Part shown: positions 1 to 8,268 of the stretch, one piece after another
Position numbering within the stretch: the stretch's first letter is position 1
How the letters are laid out: each line of letters begins with the position of its first letter
Source of the DNA: a virus
Virus record (IMG/VR): IMGVR_UViG_3300043617_000010
Location: 1-25,182 of that record
Length of the DNA stretch: 25,182 bases
Reading direction: 5' to 3' (one strand)
Notes under the pieces: model-generated
Seen by the model: the letters and a program-made list of their open reading frames with translations, nothing else
Database searches by the model: none
Told to the model about the DNA's origin: nothing
Translations under genes and position numbers: made by a program

Positions 1-42
1 CCACGGTTTTTTTACCGGAATCGCGCAAAAGGCGTTGGCACT

Positions 43-49
43 TTTGACA
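43..49 (+). promoter_or_regulatory. TTTGACA element ahead of small terminase
   Basis: First of nine copies of TTTGACA/TTTGACT found in gaps ahead of structural genes. It ends 13 nt before the GTG start at 63, and no Shine-Dalgarno is visible between them. Function unknown. Confidence 0.6.
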
Positions 50-62
50 TGGCACTCCCGGC

Positions 63-1082
63 GTGGCCAATGGCTCGAATGAAGTGACGGCGGAACACCT
101 GGCTGATTTGAAATCAGCGCGGGAGGCCCAGCTCGTGCGGAAGTTCGTCGCCGGCCGGCCGCTCCTGGAGCTCGAGATGTCGGAGCTGGCGCACTTGATC
201 CCGGCGGCCGCGCTCGCCAACCCGCCGCCGCTCCGCTCGGAGTACCGCCGCGAGATTCCGGAATATGCTGCCGAGATCGGCGTGCACAAGCGCTCAGTGT
301 ATCGGTGGGTCGACGCCGGCGTCGAGGCACGCGATCCCGTTCCCCTGGACCAGCCCGACCAGATCCTCGCGTGGTGGGGACGTCACATGAGCCGCTCGGC
401 GCCCGAGTACCTTGTAAAATGGGCCGCGAACGCAAACCCTCGCGGGGTTGGGGCGCCGCCCGGGGTGGCGGAAGAGAAAGCGATCGCCTCGAAAAACTCT
501 TCCGCCGGCATCGGAGAGAATGAAGACCCGCGGGCTTCGCGCCGCGAAGCGATCCATCTGACGGGCTTGTCCGGCATGGGGCTCGACGCCTCAGTGATCC
601 TGCTGCGGCAGACCGTCGAGGCCAATGCCAAGCTAGTGGGCAACGCGCACGCGAACCCCGACGACACCGCACTCGACCACTACCAAAATCGCCTCGAGAA
701 ATCGATCGACCAACTGCGCAAGGCGGAGGCCGCCCTCTTCCTCGTCCAAAAGCAGCGCGGCGACCTGGCGCCCAAATCCGAATTCCGCGCCGACCTGCTC
801 ACGATCGCCACCGGCCTGCGCGGCATGATGATGCGGCGCGCCAACAACGTCGGCGCCGCGGTGCGCCTGGCGCTCGACAAACTCAAGGTGGATCCCGCGC
901 TCTCCGCCGAGCTGCTCTGCGTGGTGCGCGCGGCCGTCGAGGCGGAAAGCCTGCGCGACGAGTATGAGCTGCGCAGCGTCCGCACCTGGCAAACGCTGCC
1001 GGGCGGCGCCGTGGTCTTGCCGCCGATGATCGCCCCCGCTCCCGCCGCGGCCGTGCTCGTGCCGGCGGCCGCCGCGCCATGA
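63..1082 (+). CDS. Terminase small subunit (DNA recognition), probable
   Basis: This 339-residue protein ends four bases inside the large terminase gene (ATGA overlap), the usual arrangement of a phage packaging operon. Residues about 66-110 look like a winged or simple helix-turn-helix (AAEIGVHKRSVYRWV followed by an ILAWW segment), as expected for the part that binds the packaging site. Residues about 175-235 form a charged helical stretch (HYQNRLEKSIDQLRKAEAAL) suited to oligomerisation. The C-terminus is Ala/Pro-rich and probably contacts the large subunit. The start is GTG at 63; no better ATG lies close in frame, and the TTTGACA element is 13 nt upstream. It is longer than many small terminases (about 150-200 residues). 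The assignment rests mainly on position plus the HTH; sequence similarity to lambda Nu1 is not obvious. Confidence 0.75.
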   Translation: MANGSNEVTAEHLADLKSAREAQLVRKFVAGRPLLELEMSELAHLIPAAALANPPPLRSEYRREIPEYAAEIGVHKRSVYRWVDAGVEARDPVPLDQPDQILAWWGRHMSRSAPEYLVKWAANANPRGVGAPPGVAEEKAIASKNSSAGIGENEDPRASRREAIHLTGLSGMGLDASVILLRQTVEANAKLVGNAHANPDDTALDHYQNRLEKSIDQLRKAEAALFLVQKQRGDLAPKSEFRADLLTIATGLRGMMMRRANNVGAAVRLALDKLKVDPALSAELLCVVRAAVEAESLRDEYELRSVRTWQTLPGGAVVLPPMIAPAPAAAVLVPAAAAP

Positions 1083-3034
1083 TTGCGACAGTACCGCTCG
1101 CCGCCACCTCGGCGTGGTCGCCTGGCTCCGCCGTCCCGGATGTCTTCGAGCGAATCTTCGCTGCCCCGTCGCCGCTGGGCGAAGTCGATTGGGATGAGGA
1201 GAATATTTTTCTCTCGAAAAAGGAGTCGAGTACTTCCTCCGGCATTTATCGTTCATACGTCACCCCTCATGCCCGGTTCATCCGCGAGCAGATGGGCAAC
1301 CCGCTGCTGCGTCAGATCACGATCCAGAAGAATGACCAGAGCTCGATCACCCGGCACGCGCTCAATCTCATCTGCCGGATCGTCGCCGAGCGCCCCCGCA
1401 ATGTCCTCTACGTGATCAACTCCCTCGAAGAGGCCCGGCGCATGTCCGCTCGCTTGCGCGCCTCGCTGATCGCCTGCCCCGCCACGCGTGACCAGGTCAC
1501 CGAGGGCCAGGACCATGAGGACACGGAGCTGATGACGCTCACCTTCAACCTCCGCGACATGGTGATTTATTTCGTCGGCGGCGGTTCGATCGGCGGTGTC
1601 GCGAACAAACAGATTTCCGTGATCATCGTCGACGAGGCCGACAAGATCCCGCGCGTCGCCGCCTCGCAGAACACCCACGTCGTCGACGAGGCGAAGTCCC
1701 GCTTCAAATCCGTGCCGATCGGCGAGGGCCTCATCATCGTCTTCTCCAAGCCGAACCAGGAAACGGATATCGTCCACACCGAGTACAAGCTCGGCACGAT
1801 GCGCACAGGGCGCATGCCCTGCCCGCACTGCGGCCACCGCCAGGAGTGGGTGCAGCAGCGCCTGATCTTCGAACACTGCAAGCTCCCGGGCGGCGACTAC
1901 GACAAGGCCCGCGTGCTCAAGGAGTCCTTCTACCGTTGCGAACGGGCTGGCACACCGGAGTGCGGCGAGGGCCAGATCTACGACCACCACCGCGGCAACG
2001 CCACCGCGCACCTCGAGTGGGTCGCGACGAACATCAATCCCGAGCCCGGCCATGAATCGTTTCACGTCACCGACTTCTGCCTCAACCCCGAATTTTTCCC
2101 CGACGCGTCCCTCGGCCGCATCGCCCTGGACCTGATCGAGGGCATCAAAAAGCCGGTGAAGAACAAGGCGGTGCAGGCCGCCCGCTTCGGGCTGCCCGAG
2201 ATGCTGCAGCGCGCGCAGCTCAAAGAGGACGACATCTATGCCCTCCGGTCCAACTACGTTCGGGGCACCGTGCCGCGGGGTATGATTTATGTCGGCATCT
2301 ACTCCGACCTGCAGGGCATCGGTCCGAAGTGGGTCAAGTTCGGCATCAACCGGAAGGAAGAGCTCTTCATCATCGATTGGGGCACCTTCCTCGCGATCGA
2401 CGACCTCATGGCCGAGGCGCGCCTGGGCGTGCCAGAGATCGACGAATCGCAACAGATGGCGCCACCGCAGGGCGAATCGCCTGCGCAGTACAAGCCAACA
2501 GGCATCATCCTCTACCCGCAGAACGGCGGAATCGACGAAGGAGATGAACATGCGATCGTGCGCTCCTTTGTCGTGCGCTCCGGCTTCTTCTTCCTGCCGA
2601 CCAAAGGTCGCGGCCAGGTGCAGCAGCGCGGCTCGCTTGTATCGCCCAGCCCGCGCGATCACGACGGGCACAAGTTCGAGGCCTACCACTTCAACGACGA
2701 TCAGTTCAAGAAGGCGCTCTACCTCCACCGGATCCGCGACCACCACAAAATCATCGCCGGCAAGTCCCGCGTGCCACGCATTCACTTCCCGATCGATGTC
2801 GACCATCAGATGGCCGCCGAGATGACGTCGGAACACCTCACGATCGAGAAGGATCCGCGCGGCTACCAGGTCGAGAAGTGGGAGAAGGATGGGCCCAACG
2901 ATTTCGGCGACGGCGTAAAGGGCTGTCTCGTCATGTGGCACGTCCTTGGCCCCCGCGTTCTCGAGGGGCTCGTCGCCCAGGAAGCTGCCGCTCAGGAAGC
3001 CGCCGCGGCCACACCGGCGGCCCCCAAAGTTTGA
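1079..3034 (+). CDS. Terminase large subunit, GpA-like packaging ATPase/nuclease
   Basis: The 651-residue protein drives DNA into the procapsid and cuts concatemers. Walker B is clear (VIIVDEAD, residues 181-188). The Walker A position, K84-N-D-Q-S-S-I-T91, lacks the classical GKT but keeps a lysine at its start, like the deviant Walker A of lambda gpA. A four-cysteine zinc-finger-like insert follows (C248xxC251 and C287x7C295), then the GpA-type segment GHESFHVTDFCLNP near residue 324. The C-terminal half should carry the RNase H-like nuclease (start of the domain near YVGIYSDLQGIGPKWVKFG). Length matches the GpA family (about 600-700). The ATG at 1079 overlaps the stop of the small subunit. 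The tail is Ala-rich (QEAAAQEAAAATPAAP). Family assignment is secure; the exact nuclease residues are not. Confidence 0.93.
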   Translation: MIATVPLAATSAWSPGSAVPDVFERIFAAPSPLGEVDWDEENIFLSKKESSTSSGIYRSYVTPHARFIREQMGNPLLRQITIQKNDQSSITRHALNLICRIVAERPRNVLYVINSLEEARRMSARLRASLIACPATRDQVTEGQDHEDTELMTLTFNLRDMVIYFVGGGSIGGVANKQISVIIVDEADKIPRVAASQNTHVVDEAKSRFKSVPIGEGLIIVFSKPNQETDIVHTEYKLGTMRTGRMPCPHCGHRQEWVQQRLIFEHCKLPGGDYDKARVLKESFYRCERAGTPECGEGQIYDHHRGNATAHLEWVATNINPEPGHESFHVTDFCLNPEFFPDASLGRIALDLIEGIKKPVKNKAVQAARFGLPEMLQRAQLKEDDIYALRSNYVRGTVPRGMIYVGIYSDLQGIGPKWVKFGINRKEELFIIDWGTFLAIDDLMAEARLGVPEIDESQQMAPPQGESPAQYKPTGIILYPQNGGIDEGDEHAIVRSFVVRSGFFFLPTKGRGQVQQRGSLVSPSPRDHDGHKFEAYHFNDDQFKKALYLHRIRDHHKIIAGKSRVPRIHFPIDVDHQMAAEMTSEHLTIEKDPRGYQVEKWEKDGPNDFGDGVKGCLVMWHVLGPRVLEGLVAQEAAAQEAAAATPAAPKV

Positions 3035-3036
3035 CA
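3030..3036 (+). promoter_or_regulatory. TTTGACA element ahead of the 69-residue gene
   Basis: The element contains the TGA stop codon of the large terminase and ends 12 nt before the next ATG at 3049. No Shine-Dalgarno lies in the gap. Confidence 0.6.
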
Positions 3037-3048
3037 CCTGCTCTCCGC

Positions 3049-3258
3049 ATGGACGCATCCGAGCAGCTTAAGACCTTCGACCAGCTGGCCAACAAAGCCA
3101 GGCGCGCCGGCCTGGTTCGTTACCATGATCACGGCGTTCTCATCGTCGTGCAGCCCGACGGGCTGAGGCCGCCGGTGACGGTTGCAGGCGTCCTCGATTC
3201 TGCGCGCCGCCCCGAGGCCACGGCACCACAACCTGCCGGTCCCGTCTCAGCGGGATAG
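3049..3258 (+). CDS. Small hypothetical phage protein, 69 residues
   Basis: I do not recognise this protein. It starts MDASEQLKTFDQLANKAR and has a short helical N-terminus, a middle with beta character (GVLIVVQPDG) and a disordered Ala/Pro C-terminus. It lies between the large terminase and the gpW-like gene, a slot that in lambdoid phages holds small head-completion proteins. The ATG at 3049 is preferred over in-frame starts further upstream because those would overlap the terminase by more than 100 bases, and because 3049 sits 12 nt behind a TTTGACA element like several neighbours. A role in head completion or DNA packaging is only a positional guess. Confidence 0.6.
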   Translation: MDASEQLKTFDQLANKARRAGLVRYHDHGVLIVVQPDGLRPPVTVAGVLDSARRPEATAPQPAGPVSAG

Positions 3259-3272
3259 GGACGGCGCGCGCC

Positions 3273-3279
3273 TTTGACA
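3273..3279 (+). promoter_or_regulatory. TTTGACA element ahead of gpW-like gene
   Basis: It lies in the 34-nt gap after the 3258 stop and ends 13 nt before the ATG at 3293. The remaining gap is CT-rich without a Shine-Dalgarno. Confidence 0.6.
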
Positions 3280-3292
3280 TATCCCGGCTCCC

Positions 3293-3616
3293 ATGCCGGC
3301 CCAAGCAGTCGACCACTACGACACCATCCTCGCCTATCTCCGCGACAAATACTGGAACGCGGCAGACGGAACGTGGGATGTAGAGGCACTGCGCGAGATG
3401 CGGGATGCCGCCTTCGCCGCGGCCACGCGCGTCATCACGATCACCAGCTCCTCGAGCGAGGCCGGCGGCGCGGCCGCGGGCGAGATTACCTTCGACCGGA
3501 TGACCCTCGTCGCCGCGCTCAACGACCTCCTCGCCGAGGCCGATCCCGCGGCCGCCCCGCCGGTGCGCAGCCGCGGCATCCAAGTCGTTTTCTCGAACCG
3601 CAAGTCGAGCACCTGA
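3293..3616 (+). CDS. gpW-like head-tail joining protein, probable
   Basis: The 107-residue product lies directly before the portal gene, where lambda has W. The second half reads as a gpW-type fold: a short beta segment (GEITFDRMTL) runs into a helix (VAALNDLLAEAD), and an RG-rich end follows (VRSRGIQVVF). This parallels the strand-helix-strand ending of lambda gpW. The N-terminal half (DHYDTILAYLRDKYWNAAD) is an added helical region; lambda gpW is only 68 residues. Such proteins seat under the portal to stabilise packaged DNA and accept the tail. Sequence identity to known gpW proteins looks low, so the call rests on synteny plus secondary-structure pattern. Confidence 0.55.
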   Translation: MPAQAVDHYDTILAYLRDKYWNAADGTWDVEALREMRDAAFAAATRVITITSSSSEAGGAAAGEITFDRMTLVAALNDLLAEADPAAAPPVRSRGIQVVFSNRKSST

Positions 3617-3625
3617 GGCTTGCCC

Positions 3626-5263
3626 ATGTCCGGCTCAAAACGCAGCAAGCTCGCCTCAACGAAAGGAAGTCGTGCCGGCACGACTTCCCCGGGCCCCGCC
3701 CTGGATGGCGAGCCGAATGTGCGGCCGCTCTCCTCTTCCTTCCCTGGTTTCGGAGGATCCGGCAGCGGCTACAACGGCGCCGACACCACTGCCTCCCGTG
3801 GCCTGGTTTATTTTCCCCAGCCGGATACGCGGAAGGAGGTAACGCCCTACACCTTCGGCGAGCTCCGCCGTCGTGCGCGGTACCTGGTGGCGAATGTGGG
3901 CCTCGCCGGTCGCTTCGCGCAGGCGGTCCCGCGCCTTGTCCTGGGCACGGGCATGATGCCGCAGGCCCGCACCTCCGATCGCGAATGGAACAAATTGTCG
4001 GGGGAGCGTTACGACGCCCGCGCCGGCCAGGCGCTCACCTACGCCCTCGACGGCAAGGCCGACTGCTATTCCGACCAGCTGATCAGCTACGGCTCGTCCA
4101 TCGTGGATGGTGACTTCTGGAAGGTGAAGACGCTCGACGATTCCGGTGCCCGCATCCTCGCGCACTATGAGTCGCACCAGTGCGACAACGGCCAGCTCTC
4201 CGCCGGCGACGATGTGAAGTCCCTCTTCAACGGCGTGCGCGTGAATAAGCACAACCGGATGATTTCGGCGCGCTTCCTCGATCCGAACACGCCGGGCCGC
4301 ACAATCGAGATCGCGGCCGAGAACCTGATCCACGTCTGCCGTCATTTCCGCCATGGCCCGGCGCGACCGGTTTCCCGCTTCCATCGTGCGGTGAACCATA
4401 TGCTCGACAGCTCGGAGGCGATCGCGGCTTTCAAAGGGCAAATCAAGGTCGCCGCCGAGAAGGGCTATTACATCACGAAGACCACAGACGCGAAAGCTCC
4501 CCAAGGCTGGGGCGTCACCAATGGCCCGACCTCCAGCCCGCTCACCACGCAGACGGTGACGATGCCTGACGGCTCGAAGAAGAAAATCTCGCTCGAGCAA
4601 ATCATGGGCTCGCCCGGGCAAGATATCCCGGATCTTCCGCCTGGCTTCGACCTCAAGCTCCTCCTCGACCAGCGTCCCCACCCGAACACGCTCGGCTTTC
4701 TCGACTACCTGGTGCGCGACATGTCGTGGGGCTTCGACCTCGCGCCTGAGATCATCTGGTCCATCGCGAACATCGGCCGCTCCAACACGTACCTCGTGAT
4801 GGCTGACGCGCAGTCCTTCGTCGAGGTGGAGCAGCAGAACTACGTGGACAACGTCGCCGGCCAGGAGTGGATGTGGTTTGTCCAGGGCGAGATGATCGCC
4901 GGCCGCCTCCGCGCGTGCCAGGATCCGGAGTGGTGGAAGGTCGCCTTCATCCCACCCGCGCGCTGGACGCTGAACAAGGGCAGCGACGGCAAGCTCTACC
5001 TCGAGCAACTCCGCTCCGGCGCCCTTACCTTCCGCCGATTCTTTGGCTGGGATGGCATGGGCCTCGAGCAGCTCGACGAGTGGCTCGACGAGAAGGCCTA
5101 CATCATCCGCGGCTGCCGCGAGCGCACCGAGCTCGTCGACCGGGTCGACGAGACCATCGCCCAAATCTACGGCCGCGCCGGCAACGGCGCACCCACCGCG
5201 ACCAGTGACGCGCCGATCGACGGCAACGCAGCCGAGGACGACGAAACCAACGACGACAAATAG
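3626..5263 (+). CDS. Portal protein, lambda gpB family
   Basis: The 545-residue product matches lambda-type portal length (about 530). It forms the dodecameric ring through which the terminase pumps DNA. The early region (TPYTFGELRRRARYLVANVGLAGRFAQAVPRLVLGTGMMPQ) is typical of the family: an arginine-rich helix followed by a beta strand. The segment ENLIHVCRHFRHGPARPVSRFHRAVNHMLD fits the conserved 'H.f...rpgQ.RGvs' region, and the WSIANIGRSNTYLVMADAQ stretch fits the conserved domain ahead of the crown. The C-terminus is Asp/Thr-rich and disordered. Start: the ATG at 3626 is preferred to a TTG six bases upstream because TGAGG, overlapping the previous stop, lies at a usable distance from it. 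The gene is followed after seven bases by the prohead protease. Confidence 0.9.
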   Translation: MSGSKRSKLASTKGSRAGTTSPGPALDGEPNVRPLSSSFPGFGGSGSGYNGADTTASRGLVYFPQPDTRKEVTPYTFGELRRRARYLVANVGLAGRFAQAVPRLVLGTGMMPQARTSDREWNKLSGERYDARAGQALTYALDGKADCYSDQLISYGSSIVDGDFWKVKTLDDSGARILAHYESHQCDNGQLSAGDDVKSLFNGVRVNKHNRMISARFLDPNTPGRTIEIAAENLIHVCRHFRHGPARPVSRFHRAVNHMLDSSEAIAAFKGQIKVAAEKGYYITKTTDAKAPQGWGVTNGPTSSPLTTQTVTMPDGSKKKISLEQIMGSPGQDIPDLPPGFDLKLLLDQRPHPNTLGFLDYLVRDMSWGFDLAPEIIWSIANIGRSNTYLVMADAQSFVEVEQQNYVDNVAGQEWMWFVQGEMIAGRLRACQDPEWWKVAFIPPARWTLNKGSDGKLYLEQLRSGALTFRRFFGWDGMGLEQLDEWLDEKAYIIRGCRERTELVDRVDETIAQIYGRAGNGAPTATSDAPIDGNAAEDDETNDDK

Positions 5264-5270
5264 TTTCCGC

Positions 5271-6128
5271 ATGAATCCAAACTTTCAGATTCACCTTCTC
5301 CGTTCGCTTTGTGGCGCGCCGTTGCTGATGCACGATGGCTACCTCTCTTCACTCACGGCCATGCTCCTCAACCAGGCTGGCAATATCCAGCCGGAGTCGC
5401 GAGCGAACGCCGCCGATACCCGCAATCTGAAACCGTGGGAAGCGTGGGAGGCCATGAGCGTCACACCAGGCGGCACCGCGGTGATTCCGATGCGCGGCAT
5501 GCTCTACGCTGGTCTCGATCAGTTGACCGCCTGGTGGTTTGGCCTCTGTCGCCCGGAGGCGCTGCAGGCCAACATCGAAGCCGCGGTTGATGACCGCAAG
5601 GTGAAGGCGATCGTCCTGGATTCCGATACTCCGGGCGGAATCACGACGCAGATCCCCGAGACCGGCGAAGTCATCGCCGAAGCGCGCGGCCAGAAATTCA
5701 TCGCAACGCACGTGTCAGGCATGTGCTGCTCTGCCGGCTATTGGCTCGCGTCGCAGACGCACCACATCGATGCCGCCGGGTCCTCCGACGTGGGCTGCGT
5801 GGGAGTGTATGCGGCCTACTACGACATGACGCGCATGCTCGAGATGCGCGGCGTCGACCTCGAGCTCTTCAAGGCCGGCAAGTACAAGGCCATGGGTATC
5901 CCGGGCGAACCGCTGACCGATGAACAGCGCGCCTTTATCCAGGCCGACGTCGACCGCATCAACACGCGCTTTGTCGCTACCGTCCAGGCCGCCCGTCCTC
6001 AAATCGGTCGCGACGACTTGGAAGGCCAGGTCTTCGACGGCGATTTGGCCTATGCGAAGGGCTTCACCGATTCGAAGTCGCGCAACCTCGGCGCGATGGT
6101 CCGCGGGCTCGAAAGCCGCGGCGTTTGA
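5271..6128 (+). CDS. Prohead protease, S49 (SppA/ClpP-fold) family
   Basis: The 285-residue protein is a serine peptidase that matures the procapsid by cutting scaffold and portal. The nucleophile is Ser154 in GMCCSAGYWLASQ, the usual S49 block; the general-base lysine is probably Lys204 or Lys206 in FKAGKYKAMGIP. The preceding VKAIVLDSDTPGG segment forms the oxyanion-hole strand and loop. The lambda equivalent (gpC) also carries the scaffold Nu3 nested in its 3' end; here a separate Ala-rich gene follows instead. The ATG at 5271 comes seven bases after the portal stop. The frame stays open far upstream into the portal gene, but that part is a shadow. Confidence 0.9.
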   Translation: MNPNFQIHLLRSLCGAPLLMHDGYLSSLTAMLLNQAGNIQPESRANAADTRNLKPWEAWEAMSVTPGGTAVIPMRGMLYAGLDQLTAWWFGLCRPEALQANIEAAVDDRKVKAIVLDSDTPGGITTQIPETGEVIAEARGQKFIATHVSGMCCSAGYWLASQTHHIDAAGSSDVGCVGVYAAYYDMTRMLEMRGVDLELFKAGKYKAMGIPGEPLTDEQRAFIQADVDRINTRFVATVQAARPQIGRDDLEGQVFDGDLAYAKGFTDSKSRNLGAMVRGLESRGV

Positions 6129-6130
6129 CA
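6124..6130 (+). promoter_or_regulatory. TTTGACA element ahead of scaffold-like gene
   Basis: It includes the stop codon of the protease gene. The spacing to the next ATG (6163) is 32 nt, longer than most copies. Confidence 0.55.
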
Positions 6131-6162
6131 AGCCACCACGACTAATCGTTTCCACCACGCGC

Positions 6163-6732
6163 ATGAAAAATTCAATTCTGTCTCTCCTGGCCGCCTCGAT
6201 CATTCCTTTCCGGCTCTACGCCGTCGAGCCCGCCAAGGAACCGACCCTCGTCGAGAAACTCAACGCCTGGCTGAAGGACAAGGGGCAGCTGACCGCTGAT
6301 CTCTCCGCCGCCAACCAGCGCGCGGCCGAGGCCGAGGCCGCCCTGGCCAGCGCCAAGACCGAAGCCGCGAGTGCCGCGACAACGGCCGCCACGGCCCTCA
6401 CCGAAGCCACCGGCAAGGTCACCGCCGCCGAAGCCGCTCTCGAGACCGCGAAGTCCGAGGCCTCCGCTTCTGCCCTTCAGGTGTCAGCCTTCGGCGCCTT
6501 GTTTGCTGCCATCGGATTCAAGCCCGCGGCCGACGCCAAGCCCGAGGACGTGCAGAAGGCGTGGAATACCCACATCGCAAACGGCGTCTCCGCCAAGCTG
6601 GCCGAGCTCGGCGTCAAGGCCGACAAGCTGCCGCCGCCCGTGAGCGCGGACCAAGGCGAGTCGAGCATCAAGAATCTCAAGGGCTTCGACAAGGTGCGCG
6701 CGGCGTTCGCCGCGCAGGCCCAGAAAAACTGA
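6163..6732 (+). CDS. Probable scaffold protein with N-terminal signal-peptide-like segment
   Basis: The 189-residue protein lies between the prohead protease and the major capsid gene, the classic scaffold slot. Residues about 45-105 are an Ala/Glu-rich coiled coil (AEAEAALASAKTEAASAATT), and the C-terminus is helical (NLKGFDKVRAAFAAQAQ), both typical of scaffolds. The N-terminus is odd: MKNSILSLLAASIIPFRLYA followed by VEPAKE reads as a lysine, a hydrophobic core and an Ala-containing cleavage site, i.e. a Sec signal. A cytoplasmic assembly factor should not have one. It may be a membrane anchor for procapsid assembly, or the protein may not be the scaffold at all. The ATG at 6163 fits the signal-like start; earlier in-frame codons fall inside the protease gene. 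Confidence 0.6.
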   Translation: MKNSILSLLAASIIPFRLYAVEPAKEPTLVEKLNAWLKDKGQLTADLSAANQRAAEAEAALASAKTEAASAATTAATALTEATGKVTAAEAALETAKSEASASALQVSAFGALFAAIGFKPAADAKPEDVQKAWNTHIANGVSAKLAELGVKADKLPPPVSADQGESSIKNLKGFDKVRAAFAAQAQKN

Positions 6733-6738
6733 ACCCTC

Positions 6739-6745
6739 TTTGACA
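6739..6745 (+). promoter_or_regulatory. TTTGACA element ahead of major capsid gene
   Basis: It lies seven bases after the 6732 stop. The 45-nt gap to the capsid ATG is the longest among the nine copies and is C-rich with no Shine-Dalgarno. Confidence 0.55.
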
Positions 6746-6790
6746 CCTCTCCCCGTCAGCTAACCCGCCCACCCTCAACTGCTGCCCACT

Positions 6791-7741
6791 ATGTCCCGTA
6801 TCACTCTCCTCGACGTCGCCAAGAATAACGGCTCCGATGCCGTCGTCGGATTGGTTGAGGAGGCCCTCTCCTACGCTCCGGAGGTCGGCCTCTTCCCCGT
6901 TCGCTCAATCGAAGGTACGGCGTACAAGACGCTCGTGCGCGAAGGCCTCCCGGCCGTCGATTTCATCGCCGCCTCCAGCGGCATCGACCCCGGCAAGTCC
7001 ACCTTCCGCAACGACCTCTTCGAGTGCGCCATCCTTGGCGGCCGCATCGAGGTCTGGAAGAGCGTCCTGGACTCGCCGGAGAACGGCCCGGCCGCCGACA
7101 TCAAGGCGACGGAGGCCTCGGGTGTCATGGAGGCCGCCATCCGCAAGGTCGGCCGCCAGATCATCTACGGCAAGACCGCGCTGGGTCGCCCGCTGGGCTT
7201 CGTCGGCCTGGTCTCCTTCGTCGACGCGAGCAAGATCCTCGACGCCACGGGCGCGGCGGCCAACACGGGCAGCTCGGTTTATTTCGTGAAGTTCGGCCCG
7301 AAGGACGTCCAGCTTGTCATGGGTCGGAACGCCGAAATGTCCCTCAGCGATTTCCGCGTGGAATCCCTGACCGACGCCGAGGGCAAAAAGGGCCCCGGCG
7401 AGGTGGCCGACCTCTGCTCCTGGATCGGCCTCCAGAGCGCCTCCAAGAACTCGGTGGTCCGCATCAAGAACATCACCGAGGAGGCCGGCAAGGGCGTCAC
7501 GGACGCGCTGCTCGCCAAGGGCCTCCGGAAGTTCCCGACCGGCTTCAAGCCCGACGCCATTCTCATGAGCAGCCGCTCCCGCGGCCAGCTGCAGGATTCA
7601 CGCTCGCTGGTGGCCGCCCTGCGCGGGGTCGGCAAGAACGACCTCGGTGGCAGCATGGCCTACGCGCCGACGCCCACCGACTTCGAGACCATCCCGATCA
7701 TCGCCACCGACTCCATCCTCGATATCGAGCCCATCGCCTGA
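6791..7741 (+). CDS. Major capsid protein
   Basis: The 316-residue product has the length of an HK97-fold coat protein and follows protease and scaffold-like genes. Recognisable elements: an N-terminal arm (ITLLDVAKNNGSDAVVGLVEEAL), an E-loop-like region around TAYKTLVREGLPAVDF, a helix with a polar face (VMEAAIRKVGRQIIYG), and a late region with RGQLQDSRSL and an IPIIATDSIL strand near the end. That last block resembles other phage coat proteins, which commonly close with 'G.Pii.td.i'. It should be the most abundant product of the operon. The next gene is a small cement-like protein and then two hairpins, which fits a need to express these two genes more than those behind. I cannot name the precise coat family without a profile search. 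Confidence 0.85.
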   Translation: MSRITLLDVAKNNGSDAVVGLVEEALSYAPEVGLFPVRSIEGTAYKTLVREGLPAVDFIAASSGIDPGKSTFRNDLFECAILGGRIEVWKSVLDSPENGPAADIKATEASGVMEAAIRKVGRQIIYGKTALGRPLGFVGLVSFVDASKILDATGAAANTGSSVYFVKFGPKDVQLVMGRNAEMSLSDFRVESLTDAEGKKGPGEVADLCSWIGLQSASKNSVVRIKNITEEAGKGVTDALLAKGLRKFPTGFKPDAILMSSRSRGQLQDSRSLVAALRGVGKNDLGGSMAYAPTPTDFETIPIIATDSILDIEPIA

Positions 7742-7794
7742 GCTCGCCGGCGCGCCGCCTCTCACTCGTTCCCACCCACCAACTCCCTCCTCCC

Positions 7795-8199
7795 ATGCTG
7801 TCCCGCTCTATTCTCGACGCCGCGCTTATCGCCACGAAGGCCTTCCCGTTGGCTGGCGCTTTCAACACTTCGCCCGCCATCGACCTTGAGACGGCCGCGC
7901 CTGGCATCTCCCTGGAAACGGTTGAGTTCGGGGTCGTCGCCCCCGCCCTCCCGCTCGTCGCCGATGCCGCGACGATCAGCTACGTCGTCGAGGATTCGGC
8001 CGACGGCGTCGCCTTCGCCCCGGTCGTCGGGTTGGCCCCGATCATTTCGACCGGTGCCGGTGGCCTGGGCGCTCCCGCGCTCGAGCGCAAGGTGAAGCTG
8101 CCGCCCTCGATCCGCCGTTACGTGCGGGCGAGCACCACCGTACTCGCCGGCGGCGGCGACAACACCGCCCTCAAGTATTCCGCCTCGCTGTTCTTCTGA
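7795..8199 (+). CDS. Probable capsid cement/decoration protein (Bbp16-like)
   Basis: The 134-residue protein follows the coat gene directly. It is almost all beta-prone: alternating hydrophobic strands (TISYVVEDSADGVAFAPVVG), Gly turns, and a closing strand (LKYSASLFF). The pattern 'residual difference data of a measured quantity', with SIRRYVRAS near the end, resembles Bbp16-type capsid cement proteins, which bind the coat lattice and stabilise it. The assignment is by position, size and strand pattern, not by a strong motif. The 53-nt gap upstream is C-rich without a Shine-Dalgarno and without a TTTGACA element. The ATG at 7795 is the first sensible one; the long upstream extension of this frame is a shadow of the capsid gene. 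Confidence 0.6.
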   Translation: MLSRSILDAALIATKAFPLAGAFNTSPAIDLETAAPGISLETVEFGVVAPALPLVADAATISYVVEDSADGVAFAPVVGLAPIISTGAGGLGAPALERKVKLPPSIRRYVRASTTVLAGGGDNTALKYSASLFF

Positions 8200-8201
8200 T
8201 C

Positions 8202-8219
8202 CCTTTCCGAGCCGAAAGG
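8202..8219 (+). other. Small hairpin after the cement gene
   Basis: A perfect 6-bp inverted repeat (CCTTTC/GAAAGG, 6-nt loop) begins right after the stop codon. It is short and only interesting together with the larger hairpin that follows. Confidence 0.35.
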
Positions 8220-8233
8220 TCTTGGGATTCCAG

Positions 8234-8268
8234 CACCGCCCGCTTCGGCCTCGCCGTCGCGGGCGGTG
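8234..8268 (+). terminator. Hairpin, probable partial terminator after the capsid/cement genes
   Basis: A perfect 10-bp GC-rich stem (CACCGCCCGC paired with GCGGGCGGTG) encloses a 15-nt loop. The tail is TCATTTCC, not a run of T, so termination is likely incomplete or Rho-assisted. It separates the capsid and cement genes from the connector genes, so it could step down transcription or protect the 3' end of the capsid message. Confidence 0.6.

Noticed and set aside
4-17. CGGT-T-rich-ACCG palindrome at the left edge as a terminator
   Set aside because: The stem is only four pairs with a T-rich loop and no T tract after it; too weak to call, and the gene upstream is not in the window.
43-49. 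TTTGACA elements as ordinary sigma-70 promoters for the next gene
   Set aside because: With most spacings of 12-21 nt to the start codon, the -10 would overlap or follow the start and transcription would begin inside the gene. Only the copies at 6124 and 6739 have room for a promoter, and neither shows a good -10.
1253-3058. Minus-strand 601-codon ORF opposite the large terminase
   Set aside because: It is the antisense shadow of a clear terminase gene; high GC at third positions keeps the opposite frame open. The same holds for the long minus-strand ORFs at 3656-5272 and 11180-13084.
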